This document shows, one piece after another, positions 16,552 through 25,400 of a stretch of DNA of 35,771 bases. The notes below the pieces were generated by a model that did no database searches, was not told where the DNA came from, and saw only the letters and a list, made by a program, of their open reading frames with translations. A program made the translations under genes and the position numbers. The DNA is from Desmonostoc muscorum FACHB-395 (GTDB lineage Bacteria; Cyanobacteriota; Cyanobacteriia; Cyanobacteriales; Nostocaceae): assembly GCF_014698035.1 (NCBI RefSeq), contig NZ_JACJSF010000079.1, forward strand, positions 1-35,771, given 5' to 3'. Numbering within the stretch: position 1 is the stretch's first letter; each line of letters starts with the position of its first letter.

Positions 16552-17757
16552 ATGATGAAATCTAAAACTTTTCTACTGACTGCGTTGGCTACCCTGGCTC
16601 CAATTTCCGCCTCGATCGCGCAGACACCGACAACTACCCCGACAATTGAGTATTCTCAAGGCTTGTACAAAACGGTTGCCCCCGACTGGTCGAAAATCAC
16701 ATGGGAAACCTTGCCGCCCGTTCAGCAGCCAGGATTTTTAACAATCCCTAAAAACCTGATTTCAGTTTTTGGATACGACCCCTCGCGCTCGTGGACAGCA
16801 GGACAAAAAGTTGATTCTGTTGTGATGCTGGGTGATGCGGATGATGCCTTTAAGATGTCTGCCTTGAGCTTAAAGTCCATTGGCACGGTGGCTTTGCCCA
16901 CTACAGCCACAACCACTAAACCCACCCTCAAAGACTTTGGGCTAATGCAATGGCAAACGCCAAAAACATTAGTTAAAGCAATGCCCGAACTGGGCAGGGT
17001 TAACCTATCTAAGGTTCCCCCACTAGCCGCTCTATTCTCTAAGAATCGCGGACTGGGTAGCAGCACTGTTTCTCAAGCCATAGCCTCAAATCCTCAAGCC
17101 GCAGATTTGACATTAGATAAGATTGATCTAAATAAGTATTCTCTTGATTCAATTCCTGGGTTGGACAAAGCTCAATTAGGGAAATTTAAATCATGGCAGC
17201 AAAGTTATATTAACCAAGTCCCTGGATTAAACCAAGTACCCTTCGATAAGATGCCTCAAGCAATTAATTCTGGCGTTGGTGTCGTGGGAATTGCTTCTGT
17301 AGTTCTTGGTACTTCTGAAAAAGGTGATGCGAGGGTTGGAAATAATTATTTTATCTCTGGCAGTGTAGTAAGGGGCGATAAAACTGTACCTAGTGCTTGT
17401 TCTGCTGGTAAAGAATGCTCATATCTAGAAATGGGCGATTTCTCCGGCTCAGAGGGTGCATTATATGGTAAGCGCTGGGCTTCTGGGTCATCACAGCAAG
17501 TATCGGGCGGTTATGGTTTCTTGGCTGCGGTCAATTCCGGGAAGGAACCGACAGGACGGCTGGTATATGGTAGTGGCTTTAAGGTGGCGCTGACCGGAGT
17601 GAATGAATCCAAGGGGACTGCCGACTTTGGCTTATTCTTTCGGATCTGTGCGCGTCCTCCTTTTATGCAAAAAACTTGTACGCCCTATTTTATTGGGCCA
17701 GTGCCTTGGATACCAGTAAATGAAAATAATCTAGTTATTGTGGGAAGCGGACAATGA
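16552..17757 (+). CDS. Secreted protein of unknown function within the conjugation operon
   Basis: 401 aa; the start is ATG 16552 or the adjacent ATG 16555, with no clear Shine-Dalgarno. The signal peptide ends near residue 23 (SASIA-QT). The middle holds short Leu/Pro-rich units (LDKIDLNKYSLDSIPGLDKA; INQVPGLNQVPFDKMPQ). The C-terminal domain (about 240-401) is Gly/Ser-rich with four cysteines near 283-288 and 368-378, probably disulfide-bonded. It is coupled to the VirD4 gene by an ATGA overlap. It could be an outer-membrane channel, pilus-tip or mating-pair factor; no family was recognised. Confidence 0.62.
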   Translation: MMKSKTFLLTALATLAPISASIAQTPTTTPTIEYSQGLYKTVAPDWSKITWETLPPVQQPGFLTIPKNLISVFGYDPSRSWTAGQKVDSVVMLGDADDAFKMSALSLKSIGTVALPTTATTTKPTLKDFGLMQWQTPKTLVKAMPELGRVNLSKVPPLAALFSKNRGLGSSTVSQAIASNPQAADLTLDKIDLNKYSLDSIPGLDKAQLGKFKSWQQSYINQVPGLNQVPFDKMPQAINSGVGVVGIASVVLGTSEKGDARVGNNYFISGSVVRGDKTVPSACSAGKECSYLEMGDFSGSEGALYGKRWASGSSQQVSGGYGFLAAVNSGKEPTGRLVYGSGFKVALTGVNESKGTADFGLFFRICARPPFMQKTCTPYFIGPVPWIPVNENNLVIVGSGQ

Positions 17758-19517
17758 CAACAACGACCAACACGCAAGTAAATGCTAACCAATTCATTCC
17801 ACCAGGACTTGAGTCTGCACTAATTTCACCTGCTGGACTTGGATTACTAGCCTGTGGTGCAGTAATTGTGGTGGCTAAATATATTGATGCTAAAGGAGGT
17901 ATTGCTAAACTAGCTACTGCCCGATGGGGTGGAACAACAGAGAAGACAGCAGCCCGGAAACTAGCGTGCAAACAAATAAATAAACGTAAACATAATCGTG
18001 TGTCGCTGTACGTGGGGACTCCCAAGAATATAAAAAGTGAAATTGTCAATGGTGTCAGAAAAACGTGCATTCCCGAAGATCCAGCAACACTTTACCTACC
18101 AGACGCGCAACGGGGGATTTTCGTTTGTGGTGGCCCAGGTTGTGGAAAATCATTTTCAATGATTAATCCGTTGATTCGTTCAGCAATAGATCAAGGATTC
18201 CCCTTAGCACTTTATGATTTTAAGTATGCACAGCTTGAATCAGCCACAGATGCACCTAAAGGACAAGCACCAATACTAGCAGGATACGCCCTAAAACGTG
18301 GTTATCAAGTCACCATTTTAGCTCCAGGTTTTGCAGAGTCGGCAGTTGCCAATCCGATAGATTTTCTTCGTAGTAATGAAGATTCGGAAATGGCACGGCA
18401 GCTGGCAATCACACTCAACCGCAACTTTCAACTCGGTTCGGATGATTCAGGAAATAGCTTCTTCAGCAATGCAGGAGATCAACTGGTGCAAGCAGTTTTT
18501 ATGCTGGCGAAAGGAACACAATACCCAGATATCATGATGTGCCAAGCAATTCTCGGATTACCGAAGCTAGTCAAGCGTATGGAAATTGTAGAGAACCTGA
18601 ATTTCATGGTTAGGGAAGCTTTCGCTCAGTTTGTATCTGTAGCTGGTAGCCCAGAGACAGCAGCTAGTATTGTGGGAACAGCAAGCGGATTGTTCAGCCG
18701 ATTTATGGTTCCGGCAGCATTGGCAGCTTTCTGCGGAAAAACCAATATTCCACTGGACTTGAAAGGACGGCAGATGGTGATATTTGGGATGAACAAAGAA
18801 AAGCGTGATGTAATTGCACCGTTGCTTGTCTCCATTCTGCATTTAATAATAAGTAGAAATGTCGCCTATAAACGCGCTTGTCCTCTTGTGCTTGGGATTG
18901 ATGAATTACCAACATTATATTTACCAGCCTTGGTGGATTGGTTGAACCAAAACCGGGAGGATGGACTAATTTCTATCTTAGGTTTACAAAATCTCTCAAT
19001 GCTAATTGAATCTTATGGAGAAAATACAACAAATGCCATATTTGGAGGATGTGCTACCAAAGCATTCTTTAACCCTCAAGATGATGTAGCAGCAGAACGT
19101 TTTAGTAAGTTCTTAGGTGATGAAGAGATTAAATACAAGCAACGTTCCCGTTCATCAGGAGGAAAAGGCGGTGCAAGTATTTCTAATTCTGACCAAAACA
19201 GTACTCGCAAGTTATTTGATATCAATCAATTTAATACCTTACCAGAGGGGAAAGCTGTAATAATTAGCCCAGGTTTCCGTTCTCGCGGACAGATAAGTAT
19301 ACCAATCTTGCAAAATATTCATATTCCTCAACATGAGATTAATTCGGAAGCGGCGAGTGTAAAAGCTTGGTATAAGTTCCAAAAGTCATTAGCCATGAAG
19401 TCTATTTTGAAACCTCCAGCAGATGAAGAAATGAGAATTCGTCGGGCAGAGGCATTAAAATTGTTGCCTTTGATAGAAACTCAAGAGCAGCTATCAGAAT
19501 ATGCTAGTTTGATTTAG
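17754..19517 (+). CDS. VirD4/TraG-type coupling protein
   Basis: 587 aa. One N-terminal membrane helix (about 22-44) is followed by a FtsK-like motor domain: Walker A GGPGCGKS at 126-133, and Walker B LVLGIDELPTL with D383-E384. Coupling proteins recruit the relaxase-DNA complex to the secretion channel and pump DNA. Its presence in the same operon as VirB genes, and of a MobF relaxase downstream, makes the plasmid potentially self-transmissible. The ATGA overlap with the preceding unknown gene implies coordinated synthesis. Confidence 0.92.
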   Translation: MTTTTNTQVNANQFIPPGLESALISPAGLGLLACGAVIVVAKYIDAKGGIAKLATARWGGTTEKTAARKLACKQINKRKHNRVSLYVGTPKNIKSEIVNGVRKTCIPEDPATLYLPDAQRGIFVCGGPGCGKSFSMINPLIRSAIDQGFPLALYDFKYAQLESATDAPKGQAPILAGYALKRGYQVTILAPGFAESAVANPIDFLRSNEDSEMARQLAITLNRNFQLGSDDSGNSFFSNAGDQLVQAVFMLAKGTQYPDIMMCQAILGLPKLVKRMEIVENLNFMVREAFAQFVSVAGSPETAASIVGTASGLFSRFMVPAALAAFCGKTNIPLDLKGRQMVIFGMNKEKRDVIAPLLVSILHLIISRNVAYKRACPLVLGIDELPTLYLPALVDWLNQNREDGLISILGLQNLSMLIESYGENTTNAIFGGCATKAFFNPQDDVAAERFSKFLGDEEIKYKQRSRSSGGKGGASISNSDQNSTRKLFDINQFNTLPEGKAVIISPGFRSRGQISIPILQNIHIPQHEINSEAASVKAWYKFQKSLAMKSILKPPADEEMRIRRAEALKLLPLIETQEQLSEYASLI

Positions 19518-19525
19518 GCAAGAAA

Positions 19526-19744
19526 AAGGGAACTCTTAACGGGGAAGAGGGAACTATTAACTCTTAACAAGGAACTTTTAAGAGGGAACAGGAAAACTCA
19601 TTTTTTTAAACATGAGATTGAAATAATGACACTGTTTTTTTCGTGTTACGCATCTCAAAAAACATTTTTTGACTGAGCTTTAAACTTTGAAACTTTAGTT
19701 TCTTATCTGTTCCCTATTCCCTATTCCCTATTAAGAGTTCCCTT
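19526..19744. repeat. 219-bp hairpin element with perfect 14-bp terminal inverted repeats
   Basis: AAGGGAACTCTTAA (19526-19539) is the exact reverse complement of TTAAGAGTTCCCTT (19731-19744). Inner GGGAACA-type units add to the pairing (AGGGAACA 19583-19590, TGTTCCCT 19708-19715). No open frame is present. It fills the gap between the VirD4 gene and orf138. Confidence 0.82.
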
Positions 19745-19777
19745 CTTCAATCATCAAAAATACTTAGGATAAAATTC

Positions 19778-20194
19778 ATGTCATCAAGTAAGTTTTACCC
19801 GTTCTCTGATTATGATAGAAAACAAATTGCAAAACTCCCTCCTGATATAGCAGCCCTCGCAGATAAATATCCAAGCGAAATTTTGAACACTGCTGATAGT
19901 TGGGATAACTTGCCTTTTGATGCTAACTATCTTCCTAAGTGTCTGGAAGTCTATAGTAGCGATGCAGATGATGCCAATATTTTTGTGTTAAATGGTGTTC
20001 TGAAAGATTATGTCCCATCTCAGGCTGAAAAAAATACATCATCGATAACAGTGATGATTGATGGAGAATTTGCTTACATTGAAGTTGAAGGAAGACAGGT
20101 TCTTAATAAACTCGGTGGGATAGTTTTGCCAGAAGTAGCGATTAATCCTGAACTGTTAATACAGTCAATTCTCAAAGGCGAAAATAATGATTGA
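19778..20194 (+). CDS. Unknown 138-aa protein, related to the N-terminus of the next gene
   Basis: A soluble acidic protein with an AGGA ribosome-binding site about 9 bases before the ATG. Its C-terminal part (SSITVMIDGEFAYIEVEGRQ, then VLNKLGG) matches a segment of the next protein (ISIKIGHEKVFHIKNGEVLT, then DKLGL), so the two share a small domain. It overlaps the next gene by 8 bp. The function is unknown; operon position suggests a relaxosome, regulatory or transfer-accessory role. Confidence 0.62.
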   Translation: MSSSKFYPFSDYDRKQIAKLPPDIAALADKYPSEILNTADSWDNLPFDANYLPKCLEVYSSDADDANIFVLNGVLKDYVPSQAEKNTSSITVMIDGEFAYIEVEGRQVLNKLGGIVLPEVAINPELLIQSILKGENND

Positions 20195-21413
20195 TGATGG
20201 TGAAGCGAAAGAAATTAAGCGAGATTATCTAGACATTTTAGAATCTCTCCTCAAACTCATTCATGCGAAAGCTAAAGAAAAAGGATTAGATCCCAGCAAG
20301 GATGTTCATATTTACTCTAGCTCTAGCAAAGTTTATCAAGGAATATTGGGAGAATCACCCTCTAAAAACTTATTAACACCAACGATAGTAGAGAACTTAA
20401 AAAAAGCTCTGTCTGACCCCAAAAATTCTCAAGGTGCAATTTCTATTAAAATTGGTCATGAAAAAGTATTCCACATTAAAAATGGAGAGGTACTGACTGA
20501 CAAATTAGGTTTAGCTCCCCCATCACCGAAAAATAAAGTTGTAAGTAATGAGCGAATCTACAGTGTAGAAGCTTTGCAAAAACAAGTGGCTGTTTTGCAA
20601 TCTAAACTAGAGTCGCAACAAAAACTTGTTGACAGTCTCAAAAAAAATGAACAAACACCTGAATCCTTGTCAGAACTGGCTGCTCAAGTTAGCGAAATGG
20701 GCAAGTCTTTAGAAAAGCAACAACAGTTGATTGAGAACACCCAAAAAGCTTTGTCCCAAGTAAATGAACGGTTTTTACCACAAGTTCAAAATACGGTTCT
20801 TCAAAACTGGGTTGGGTCAGTTGAACGTCAAGTAAAGAAAACGGCTTCAAACGCATTTGAGCGCCTTAAAGATGCGCTGACCCCTGAAGTGACGAAGTTA
20901 AGGAAAGAAATTGCACAGATGAAAGCTCAAATAGAGCAACAAGTTACTAACCGACTAGATGAAGGCAGGGATGAACTCAATCAACAAGTTGGTAACTTAA
21001 CTCAAGAGTTACGTACACAAGTAGATGGTGCTAAAAACACGGTTGAGCAAAAGATTAAGGGTGTTCAGTCAGCCATTGACAATACTCGAACTGAACTACG
21101 GGCTGCTGTCGATGATGTCAAAGGTCAGGCAATTGAGCAAAGTGTCAAAGCCCTGTTGAATATCTTGGGCAAAGATAACCCTGATGGTTCTAAAAGTTTT
21201 AAAAGTACAAGCTTTGACTTTGAACGCCTTGGCAATAATGTAATCGTTCGTGCCAAAAACGGCGATGCTGTTCTCACTGATGGAGTTTTATCACCTAACG
21301 TAAGTGACCAACAGTTACAGGCACTTGGTAAGGTTCAATCTGTTGTTGATATGCATCATCAAATTCAGCAGGATTCTCAACAAGAATCACAATCTAGAGG
21401 TATGCACAGATAA
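20187..21413 (+). CDS. Long coiled-coil protein of the conjugation operon
   Basis: 408 aa. An N-terminal globular domain (1-115) related to the preceding 138-aa protein is followed by a long coiled coil (about 128-320; for example LQKQVAVLQSKLESQQKLVD and VTKLRKEIAQMKAQIEQQVT). A C-terminal beta-type segment (FERLGNNVIVRAKNGDAVLT) repeats the same short motif. AAAGG stands 8 bases before the ATG. It has no membrane helix. It could be a scaffold or DNA-processing accessory; no family is recognised. Confidence 0.68.
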   Translation: MIDDGEAKEIKRDYLDILESLLKLIHAKAKEKGLDPSKDVHIYSSSSKVYQGILGESPSKNLLTPTIVENLKKALSDPKNSQGAISIKIGHEKVFHIKNGEVLTDKLGLAPPSPKNKVVSNERIYSVEALQKQVAVLQSKLESQQKLVDSLKKNEQTPESLSELAAQVSEMGKSLEKQQQLIENTQKALSQVNERFLPQVQNTVLQNWVGSVERQVKKTASNAFERLKDALTPEVTKLRKEIAQMKAQIEQQVTNRLDEGRDELNQQVGNLTQELRTQVDGAKNTVEQKIKGVQSAIDNTRTELRAAVDDVKGQAIEQSVKALLNILGKDNPDGSKSFKSTSFDFERLGNNVIVRAKNGDAVLTDGVLSPNVSDQQLQALGKVQSVVDMHHQIQQDSQQESQSRGMHR

Positions 21414-21685
21414 CCCGGATTTCTCACCGATGCTCAAAGCCTGTGCTTGTGCAGGTTCGCTAGTGGGAGCAGAGGAGAGTTATTGTACAAGTTCTTTCCC
21501 CTCTGCCCCTTCCCTCAAGCTTGTGAGAAATGCACAGATAAGAGGCAACACGGTTCGGATAAGTACAATGAACTTTCCTTGTGGTCTGGGAAATGGTTTT
21601 GGGGTAAGGGGTAAAGGATGTATTTAAAATAAAACCTTTCCCCTTTCCCCTTTAACCGAACCGTATTGGGATAAGAGGCTCCTTC
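21414..21685. repeat. Nested inverted-repeat region
   Basis: Two structures lie side by side. First, ATTTCTCAC (about 21423-21431) pairs with GTGAGAAAT (about 21523-21531). Second, ACGGTTCGG (21550-21558) pairs perfectly with CCGAACCGT (21656-21664) and encloses a near-perfect inner pair, GGGGTAAGGGGTAAAGG (21601-21617) and CCTTTCCCCTTTCCCC (21635-21650). The second structure is a compact hairpin element like those inside the operon and may end its transcription. No gene is supported here. Confidence 0.65.
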
Positions 21686-21697
21686 AAGGTGGTGAAA

Positions 21698-22459
21698 ATG
21701 CTTACTATTGCTTTATTGTTTGTACTGGGTGGGGTAATTTTTCTCGCTTGGCTGCTTGGTTTTTTTCCACCTCTTCTTCCTGAGCCAAAGTATCGCTCCC
21801 AAGATTTTAAACCTGACCAATTACCAGCCAAGAGTACAAAAGCGTCGTCAATTTCACCTCAAAATTTTGTACAACAAAGCCCAGCACCGACACAAAAGGC
21901 TCTCTTAGCTAAAAATTTTAAAAAGCAGTTACCACTAAGCAAAGCAACAACGCGAAGGGTTAGATTAGCTAAAAAGCTTAAAAAGCAGGCAAATATTCAG
22001 TACGCCTCTCAAGTGCTGCAACGGCTTCGGAGCATAACTCCCATTGTTAAATTATCAGTAGTAATCGCCACACTGCGTAGGATATCACCTTACGTTTTTG
22101 AAGAGTTGGTACTTACTTGCTGCCTTGAACAGGGCTGGCAAATCCAACGCAACTTCCGGTACACTGGTGACGGCGGTATAGACGGTCGCGTATTAATTTT
22201 GGGAAAGCTCTATGTAATCCAGGTTAAACGCTACACTAATCACATTAATGCAGAACACATCAAAGATTTTCTGTCTTGTATTGAGCATGAAAGAGCCAGC
22301 GGTGGATTCTTCGTGCATACTGGCATAACTGGACAGTTGTCAAAACAGTTGATTCGTCGCTCCAATAAAATAATCTTAGTAAGCGGTCAGAAACTAGTAA
22401 ATTTTGTCTTAAATAAGCAGTTAAAAATAGTGGGAATAACAATAATTGGTAAGTCTTAA
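21698..22459 (+). CDS. Membrane-anchored Mrr-type restriction endonuclease-like protein
   Basis: 253 aa from ATG 21698, chosen because AAGGTGG precedes it; an in-frame GTG three codons earlier is possible. An N-terminal membrane helix (about 1-23) and a basic linker precede a PD-(D/E)xK nuclease domain (about 130-250). The active-site pattern is FEELV (E135/E136), GDGGIDG (D158/D162) and QVKRY (Q175, K177), as in Mrr_cat proteins that cut DNA. The anchor places the nuclease at the inner membrane, near a mating pore. It is convergent with the relaxase gene, 21 bp apart. Roles in entry exclusion, defence or DNA processing are conjecture. Confidence 0.82.
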   Translation: MLTIALLFVLGGVIFLAWLLGFFPPLLPEPKYRSQDFKPDQLPAKSTKASSISPQNFVQQSPAPTQKALLAKNFKKQLPLSKATTRRVRLAKKLKKQANIQYASQVLQRLRSITPIVKLSVVIATLRRISPYVFEELVLTCCLEQGWQIQRNFRYTGDGGIDGRVLILGKLYVIQVKRYTNHINAEHIKDFLSCIEHERASGGFFVHTGITGQLSKQLIRRSNKIILVSGQKLVNFVLNKQLKIVGITIIGKS

Positions 22460-22480
22460 TTTTCATTTCCAATTGATTAG

Positions 22481-25400
22481 TTAGCGCCGAAACCGGATCT
22501 GCTCCCCGTTGTCATCTGACTGTTGAGGATTTATTTTCAATCTCTTCAGAATCAATGGTTTGTCATCTCTAATCAGTTGCCTAACGATGTTCATTTTTTC
22601 CTCAAAAGTCAAAGCTAAAGCATCAGTTGTAACACTCGTAAATAACTCGCTGACCTTTGCTCCTGTTACCTTTTCACCTTTGATATATTTTCCTACTTCC
22701 ATAACTACTTCTGCCAATCTTTCAATATCTAAACCCTGAATCATCTGTTTGAGATGCAACTTTAATTCTGCTAGTAATGTTTTAGCTAAGGTTGACTCAG
22801 TAGCTGATTGCTCAACAGAGTTAGAGGTGGATAAAATAGCTCTCTTCTCTACATGAGATTGCAACTCAGCCGTCAATGCTGTTTCAAAGTTATTGAATGT
22901 ACTTTTAGCAGCAACGAGTTGCTCTTTGTATTGAGAAAGTTGTTCTGTCAATCCTAATACTGCTTGGGTTAAAGCAGACTCGATAGCTGATTGCTCAACA
23001 TAATCAGAGATTGACAGAATAGCTTTATTTTCTGCATGAGATTGCAACTCAGCCGTCAATGCTGTTTCAAAGTCATTGAATGTATTTTTAGCATTAACAA
23101 GTTGTTGATGAGATTGAGAAAGTTGTTCTGTTAGCCCTAATACTGTTTGGGTTAAAGCAAACTCGATAGCTGATTGCTCAATATAATCAAAGACTGATAA
23201 AATAGCTCCTTTTTCTGCATGAGATTTTAACTCTTGAGTCAAGGCTGTTTCCAAGCCATTAAATGCAGTTTTATCTTCAACTAACTGCTGATGAGATCGA
23301 GAAAGTTGTTCTGTTAATCCTAATACTACTTGGGTTAAAGCAGACTCGATAGCTGATTGCTCAATATAATCAGAGATTGATAAAATAGCTCTCTTTTCTG
23401 CATGGGATTGCAACTCAGCCGTAAATACTTCCTCCAAGTCATTAAATGCAGTTTTATCTTCAACTAACTGCTGATGAGATCGAGAAAGTTGCTCTGTTAA
23501 TCCTAATACTGTTTGGGCTAAAGCAGATTCAATACTTGATTGCTCAATATAATCAGAGATTGATAAAATAGCTTTCTTCTCTGCATGAGATTGTACCTCA
23601 GCCGTCAATGCTGTTTCAAAGTTATTGAATGTATTTTTAGCAGCAACGAGTTGCTCTTTGTATTGAGAAAGTTGTTCTGTCAATCCTAATACTGCTTGGG
23701 TTAAAGCAGACTCGATAGCTGATTGCTCAACATAATCAGAGATTGACAGAATAGCTTTATTTTCTGCATGAGATTGCAACTCAGCCGTCAATGCTTCATC
23801 AAAGTCATTGAATGTATTTTTAGTAATAACAAGTTGTTGATGAGATTGAGAAAGTTGTTCTGTTAGCCCTAATACTGTTTGGGTTAAAGCAGACTCAATA
23901 GCTGATTGCTCAACATAATCAGAGATTGTATTTAAGAGTTTTCTGGTGGCTGGTTGTGAAGAATGGACATAATTTGCTTCTCTATTAAAAATTGTTGAAT
24001 TTTGTCCGTTAACTTGTCTTGAGAGTTTCTCTGTTCGTTGACCTCGAAGCCCATCATCTGTAGAGCTTTGGTTAATTCCTGCAATATCGTCTCCATGCTC
24101 GAAGACTTTTTCGAGTTCAGCATCTCGGTTAATTGCTGCAAGAAATTCGCGTGACTCGCACTCATTTCGGTTAGTTTCTCGGTTTGACTCGTTTCTAATA
24201 ACTTGATTAGCTCGCTCATCTGCTGGCTGTTGGTTTGTAACTGCTCGATTTTCTGGGTCAATTGCTCTATCTTCTCGGTTAGGAACTGTATCTGAGTTAG
24301 GTTGTTGTCGTTGGTTAAAGTCATGGGTTTGTACCTGTGGTTTATTTTGTAAAAGATAGGGAACAGGTAATGGGGAACAGGCAACAGTTTTTTCTATTTC
24401 CTCTTCCCTGTGTGTTGGTAAGAGATCCAATTTGTCATTCCCTGTTGCCCGTTCCCTGTTGCCTGTTCCCTCAAGTTGTATAGAACTTTGTTCTGGTATT
24501 GGCTTACGCAAAGATGCAAAAGCCGCAGCCTTTGAATGCTGATTCTGCTGTTGCCAGTCCCGAAAGGTTGCAGCAAGATGACTCAATTTCTCGTAAGCTT
24601 GTGGCCCATTTGCGAAGATGAAATCATCAACACCTTTGTCTGGGCCTGGCAAGTTGATGACTTTTACTCTTGCTCCAGCTTCTTGTAACAATCTTCCAGT
24701 TACGGAAATATCTCGTTCGATATGGAGCTTAGTTTCGGGCTTGGTTTCGTAGTCAAAGCAGAACTTGAAAACTCTCCCTTGTGTGGCGAAAACGGCTAAC
24801 TCTTCATGAAGATAGGACTTACCGATTTTTTTGCCAAACTCGTCTTTTGGAGAGCGATATCCTGCTGAAATTCCAGGTAGCCCAATGGTAGCGTGACCCT
24901 GACTCAACAGGCTGGCCGCTTTTTTGGCTCCCTCTGCGATGGCACACGGTAAATTATATTTCCACACACAATACCAAAATCCCGATTTACGCTCCTGCTG
25001 GGTGGGGTTAACTTTATGTTTGGAGTAAATGCGTTCGGCAATATCTTCAGAGACATTGAGCAAGAATATACTTAATTCAACCTTTGGGGGATGCTCATAT
25101 TTAATGAATTTCCCTTCAATTATCTGCCCAGACTCATCTTTTTTGGGTCTAGGCGTGTTCGGCTTGTAACATCCCCATCTTTTGCTTGCAGGTTTATCAC
25201 CTGGGGTTAAATCTCTAAAACAACGTGGGTCAACTCCAGCATCACACCACCAACCACCAGCATCAAGGTGAGAATAGGCTTTGATTAACCCTTCGCTAAG
25301 TCGCCCCGTATTTGTACGATTAAGTTTTTCACTAACCATCAGCCTTTCCCAAGCCTCATGCTCACCACCTGCATAGTTGAACTGAAGGCTTTCAAAGTTT

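Noticed and set aside
22800..23935. Regularly spaced repeats that could suggest a CRISPR array
   Set aside because: The period is 183 bp, the repeats are contiguous without unique spacers, and they are translated in one frame as 61-residue units.
24394..24576. 60-codon minus-strand frame within the relaxase
   Set aside because: Much of it is translation of the GGGAACA-type hairpin element; no start signal and no domain.
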